Positions 22,019 through 24,321 of a DNA stretch of 24,321 bases are shown one piece after another. The DNA is taken from positions 1 through 24,321 of IMG/VR virus record IMGVR_UViG_3300031886_000041; one strand, written 5' to 3'. Position numbers and translations under genes: made by a program. Source of the stretch: a virus. Positions within the stretch are counted from its first letter, which is position 1; each line of letters starts with the position of its first letter. The notes under the pieces were generated by a model, which worked only from the letters and a program-made list of their open reading frames with translations, was not told the DNA's origin and searched no databases.

Positions 22019-24321
22019 TATGTTACCTCTTTTATTTTATTAATTTCTTGTTTTAATTCTTCTATTTGTAATTGTTGTTCTTGCATAGCCTGAGATAATA
22101 GAGTTACTAATGGACCGTAACTTATATTTCTAAATCCAGCATTATCAATATTAATACTATACGGAATAATATCTTCAACATCTTGAGCTATAAAACCATA
22201 CTTACGTCCTTTAGGTTGACCGGTCGTATACCCCACTTTACTCTCTTCATCTGTCGATATCGTATCGTGAATTTGTTTCCACTTATACGATACAGCATTT
22301 AACTTCAATACCTTTTCTAATGAACCTGATAGTTGGTTAACACTTTCCTTAAGTCTACCATCAGAATACGCAATAACATCTCCAGTAGCACGTATAGTTC
22401 CACCAACATCTAGATGATATGTCCAAGTATAACCACCGCTACCTAAGTAATCATTTATCTTAACCATATTAGATCCACTTCTAAAGGTCATACAATAACC
22501 GTAGCTAGCTCCATCCGTGCTATCCGTTCCATGAAATCCATAATAACCTGAGGATGTGGCTGAATCATGCAAAGCAGTACCATGGGCAATTTTTATATGA
22601 TGCTGTGCACTACCTCCACCTGCAGAATCGCTTACATTTGGTCTATTACTCGTACCTAATGAAAATCCTCCTCCAATGTATTGTGATCCAACCCCAGTAC
22701 CGGTAGCAAAAGTAAGGCTGTGTCCATTACCATCATGACCCCTATACGCCCTAATCGCCGATGATCCTAAAGCTGTGTCGGCATTATTCAGCCATATTTG
22801 AGGATTAGCACCAAGGGCTTCTATTAAAATATCACCACTACTATCATTATTAAACTGAATACCAAAATCAGCACCACCTCCGGCCTCCGGTTCGTAAACT
22901 GTTAAAGATCCAGAAATAGTTGTTGTACCATCGGACTTAACATGAAATTTAGGATCAGCTACAGTTGGTATATTAATTTCACCACCGCTCATCGTAACAG
23001 GAGCTTGTCCGGAAATAGCTAATTTTGCTTCAGAACCTAGGACGGATTGTTGAGTCGCAACAACTTCACTCGCTGCTGCACTCGTTGCTTTGTTTGTAGA
23101 TATTGTAGCCTGTTGAGTCGCGACTGTTTGAGCCGATTCTGCATCATCTTTAGCGTCTTCCGCATCATCTTTATGAGATTCTGCAGAAGCCTTAGCTACA
23201 ACAGCTTCAGATTTTGCAACTACAGCCAGATCCTTTGCAACGATACCTTCAGATTTTGCAACTACAGCCAAATCCTTTGCAACGACTGCTGAAGATCTTG
23301 CTGTGTCAGCTTGACCCTGATAAGTGTTTGCCTGATCTTTATATCCGCTCGCTTGACCTTGATAACTATTTGCTTGGTCTTTATATCCACTTGCTTGACC
23401 CTGATAAGTGTTTGCCTGGTCTTTATATCCACTTGCTTGACCCTGATAAGTGTTTGCCTGGTCTTTATATCCGCCAGACGTCGTAGCTTGTTGAGTAGAA
23501 ACTACTCCACTTGAAGTTGCTGTTGATGCTGAAGTTGTAGAAGTAGTTGCACTTTGACTTGAAGCCGTGGCTTGCTGAGCGGAAACCACTCCACTTGAAG
23601 TTGCCGTAGATGCTTTTGTTACCGCCGTATCTCTCGATGTAGCTGCTGACCCTGAAGCAACAACTGCTGAAGATCTTGCTGTGTCGGCTTGACCTTGATA
23701 AGTATTTGCCTGATCTTTGAAGCCTGAAGCTTGTCCTTGATAAGTATTTGCTTGGTCTTTATATCCGCTTGATTGACCCTGATAAGTATTTGCCTGGTCT
23801 TTAAAACCCGATGCTTGACCCTGATACGTGTTTGCTTGATCTTTGTACCCACTCGATTGAGATGCACTTTGACCAGAAGCCGTTGCTTGCTGTGTAGAAG
23901 TAGTAGCTTGTTGAGAGGAAACAGTTCCACTTGAAGCTGAAGCTGTAGCTTGTTGAGCTGAAACCACTCCACTCGAAGTTGCTGTACTAGCTTTTGTTAC
24001 TGATGTATCTCTCGATGAAGCTGCCGAACCAGAAGCAACAACTGCTGAAGATCTTGCCGTATCGGCTTGACCTTGATAAGTGTTTGCTTGATCCTTATAT
24101 CCACTAGATTGTTGTGAATACGTATTTGATTGATCCCTGAATCCGCTAGATTGTGTAGCACTTTGACCAGAAACAGTGGCAGCATTTCCAGAAGTAGTAG
24201 CACTTTGACTTGAAGCTGTAGCTTGTTGAGTAGAGGTAGTTGCTTGCTGTGTAGAAACAGTTCCACTTGAAGCTGAAGCTGTAGCTTGTTGAGCTGAAAC
24301 TACTCCGCTCGAAGTTGCCGT
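22018..24321 (-). CDS. Long coiled-coil tail fibre with S74 self-cleaving chaperone (5' end cut by window)
   Basis: An open frame runs from the right edge for 767 codons; a GTG at 23967 is only an internal Val, so the true start is outside. Visible residues 1-434 are 62 heptads without a register break, rich in Ala/Ser/Gln, including many SGYKDQANTYQGQ units. Residues about 435-650 are beta-rich and carry Gly/Ser-rich receptor-type sequence. The last 115 residues are a Peptidase_S74 intramolecular chaperone: YSDGRLKESV (cleavage expected before Ser653 at 22363-22365), LNAVSYKWKQ, KYGFIAQDVEDIIPYSI and a C-terminal heptad helix. Such domains trimerise the fibre and cut themselves off. It is therefore a trimeric tail fibre or spike. 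The following gene overlaps by one base. Confidence 0.9.
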   Translation of the reverse strand, partial: TATSSGVVSAQQATASASSGTVSTQQATTSTQQATASSQSATTSGNAATVSGQSATQSSGFRDQSNTYSQQSSGYKDQANTYQGQADTARSSAVVASGSAASSRDTSVTKASTATSSGVVSAQQATASASSGTVSSQQATTSTQQATASGQSASQSSGYKDQANTYQGQASGFKDQANTYQGQSSGYKDQANTYQGQASGFKDQANTYQGQADTARSSAVVASGSAATSRDTAVTKASTATSSGVVSAQQATASSQSATTSTTSASTATSSGVVSTQQATTSGGYKDQANTYQGQASGYKDQANTYQGQASGYKDQANSYQGQASGYKDQANTYQGQADTARSSAVVAKDLAVVAKSEGIVAKDLAVVAKSEAVVAKASAESHKDDAEDAKDDAESAQTVATQQATISTNKATSAAASEVVATQQSVLGSEAKLAISGQAPVTMSGGEINIPTVADPKFHVKSDGTTTISGSLTVYEPEAGGGADFGIQFNNDSSGDILIEALGANPQIWLNNADTALGSSAIRAYRGHDGNGHSLTFATGTGVGSQYIGGGFSLGTSNRPNVSDSAGGGSAQHHIKIAHGTALHDSATSSGYYGFHGTDSTDGASYGYCMTFRSGSNMVKINDYLGSGGYTWTYHLDVGGTIRATGDVIAYSDGRLKESVNQLSGSLEKVLKLNAVSYKWKQIHDTISTDEESKVGYTTGQPKGRKYGFIAQDVEDIIPYSINIDNAGFRNISYGPLVTLLSQAMQEQQLQIEELKQEINKIKEVT
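23020..24321 (-). repeat. Heptad-locked (21-bp periodic) repeat region inside the fibre gene
   Basis: The translated stalk divides into 62 consecutive 7-residue units with no phase slip. Common units are QANTYQG, QASGYKD/QASGFKD, VSAQQAT, TATSSGV and VVAKDLA-type. Units are ordered in larger cycles: TATSSGV-VSAQQAT..., then SGYKDQANTYQG pairs, then QADTARS-SAVVASG-...-TKAS. The first two cycles are 16 and 18 units (112 and 126 residues); the third changes into VVAK(D/S) units near 23200-23280. Pair-unit number varies between cycles, as expected from slippage or recombination. Confidence 0.9.

Noticed and set aside
23965-23967. Possible fibre start at GTG 23967
   Set aside because: The frame continues upstream without a stop to the window edge in the same heptad register, so this GTG is an internal valine.
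23047-24266. Other frames across the fibre repeats, including plus-strand and shifted minus-strand frames
   Set aside because: They arise from the 21-bp periodic repeat of the real fibre frame and have repetitive, low-complexity translations with no ribosome sites.
1-24321. tRNA genes, CRISPR arrays, insertion sequences or attachment sites
   Set aside because: No cloverleaf-like blocks, spaced direct repeats, transposase genes or flanking direct repeats were seen by eye; a tRNAscan run would be needed to be sure for tRNA.

Overview
This window looks like part of the genome of a T4-like myovirus (contractile-tailed dsDNA phage) from a low-GC, probably marine lineage. The evidence is a run of recognisable T4-type morphogenesis genes (large terminase, portal, prohead protease, scaffold, major capsid, neck gp13/gp14, tail terminator gp15), an AT-rich sequence, a phage-borne ribosomal protein bS21, and tail fibres of a style familiar from marine phages. 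The host cannot be read from the sequence; a marine alpha- or gammaproteobacterium is a guess from these traits. Every gene I can support lies on the minus strand, so transcription runs from high to low coordinates. No gap longer than 300 bases lacks a gene; the largest is the 125-base leader at 9411-9535. I saw no tRNA, CRISPR array or insertion sequence.

In transcription order, the adhesin and lysis region (24321 to 18644) comes first. It holds a very long coiled-coil fibre with a self-cleaving S74 chaperone tail (5' end outside the window), a small unknown protein, a GT-B-type glycosyltransferase, another small unknown protein, a structural protein ending in a Hint autoprocessing domain, and a GH108 muramidase.

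Next comes an 851-residue protein joining an NMN-adenylyltransferase/cytidylyltransferase-like domain to a KxDG polynucleotide-ligase-like domain (18579 to 16024). A four-cysteine zinc-ribbon protein sits where a small terminase might be expected.

The head module (15488 to 6689) follows: terminase, portal, two helical unknowns, prohead protease, a helical unknown, bS21, a structured leader, acidic scaffold and major capsid, closed by a strong intrinsic terminator. After it comes the neck and tail-completion module (6562 to 3635) of gp13-, gp14- and gp15-like proteins. The gp15-like protein carries a C-terminal module that recurs in the next, stand-alone 141-residue protein.

The left end (3149 to 1) holds two fibre-type genes with related N-terminal anchors, separated by a small helical protein.

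Most genes abut or overlap by a few bases (TAATG or ATGTCTAA junctions), so translation is probably coupled. A recurring AT-rich box, TATTTATTA on the coding strand, appears in four intergenic gaps, with a variant in a fifth. It is a candidate phage promoter element. The least ordinary items are the nucleotidyltransferase-ligase fusion, the gp15 tail module shared with its neighbour, the Hint-bearing structural protein, the 62-heptad fibre stalk, and the hairpin-rich leader between bS21 and the scaffold gene.
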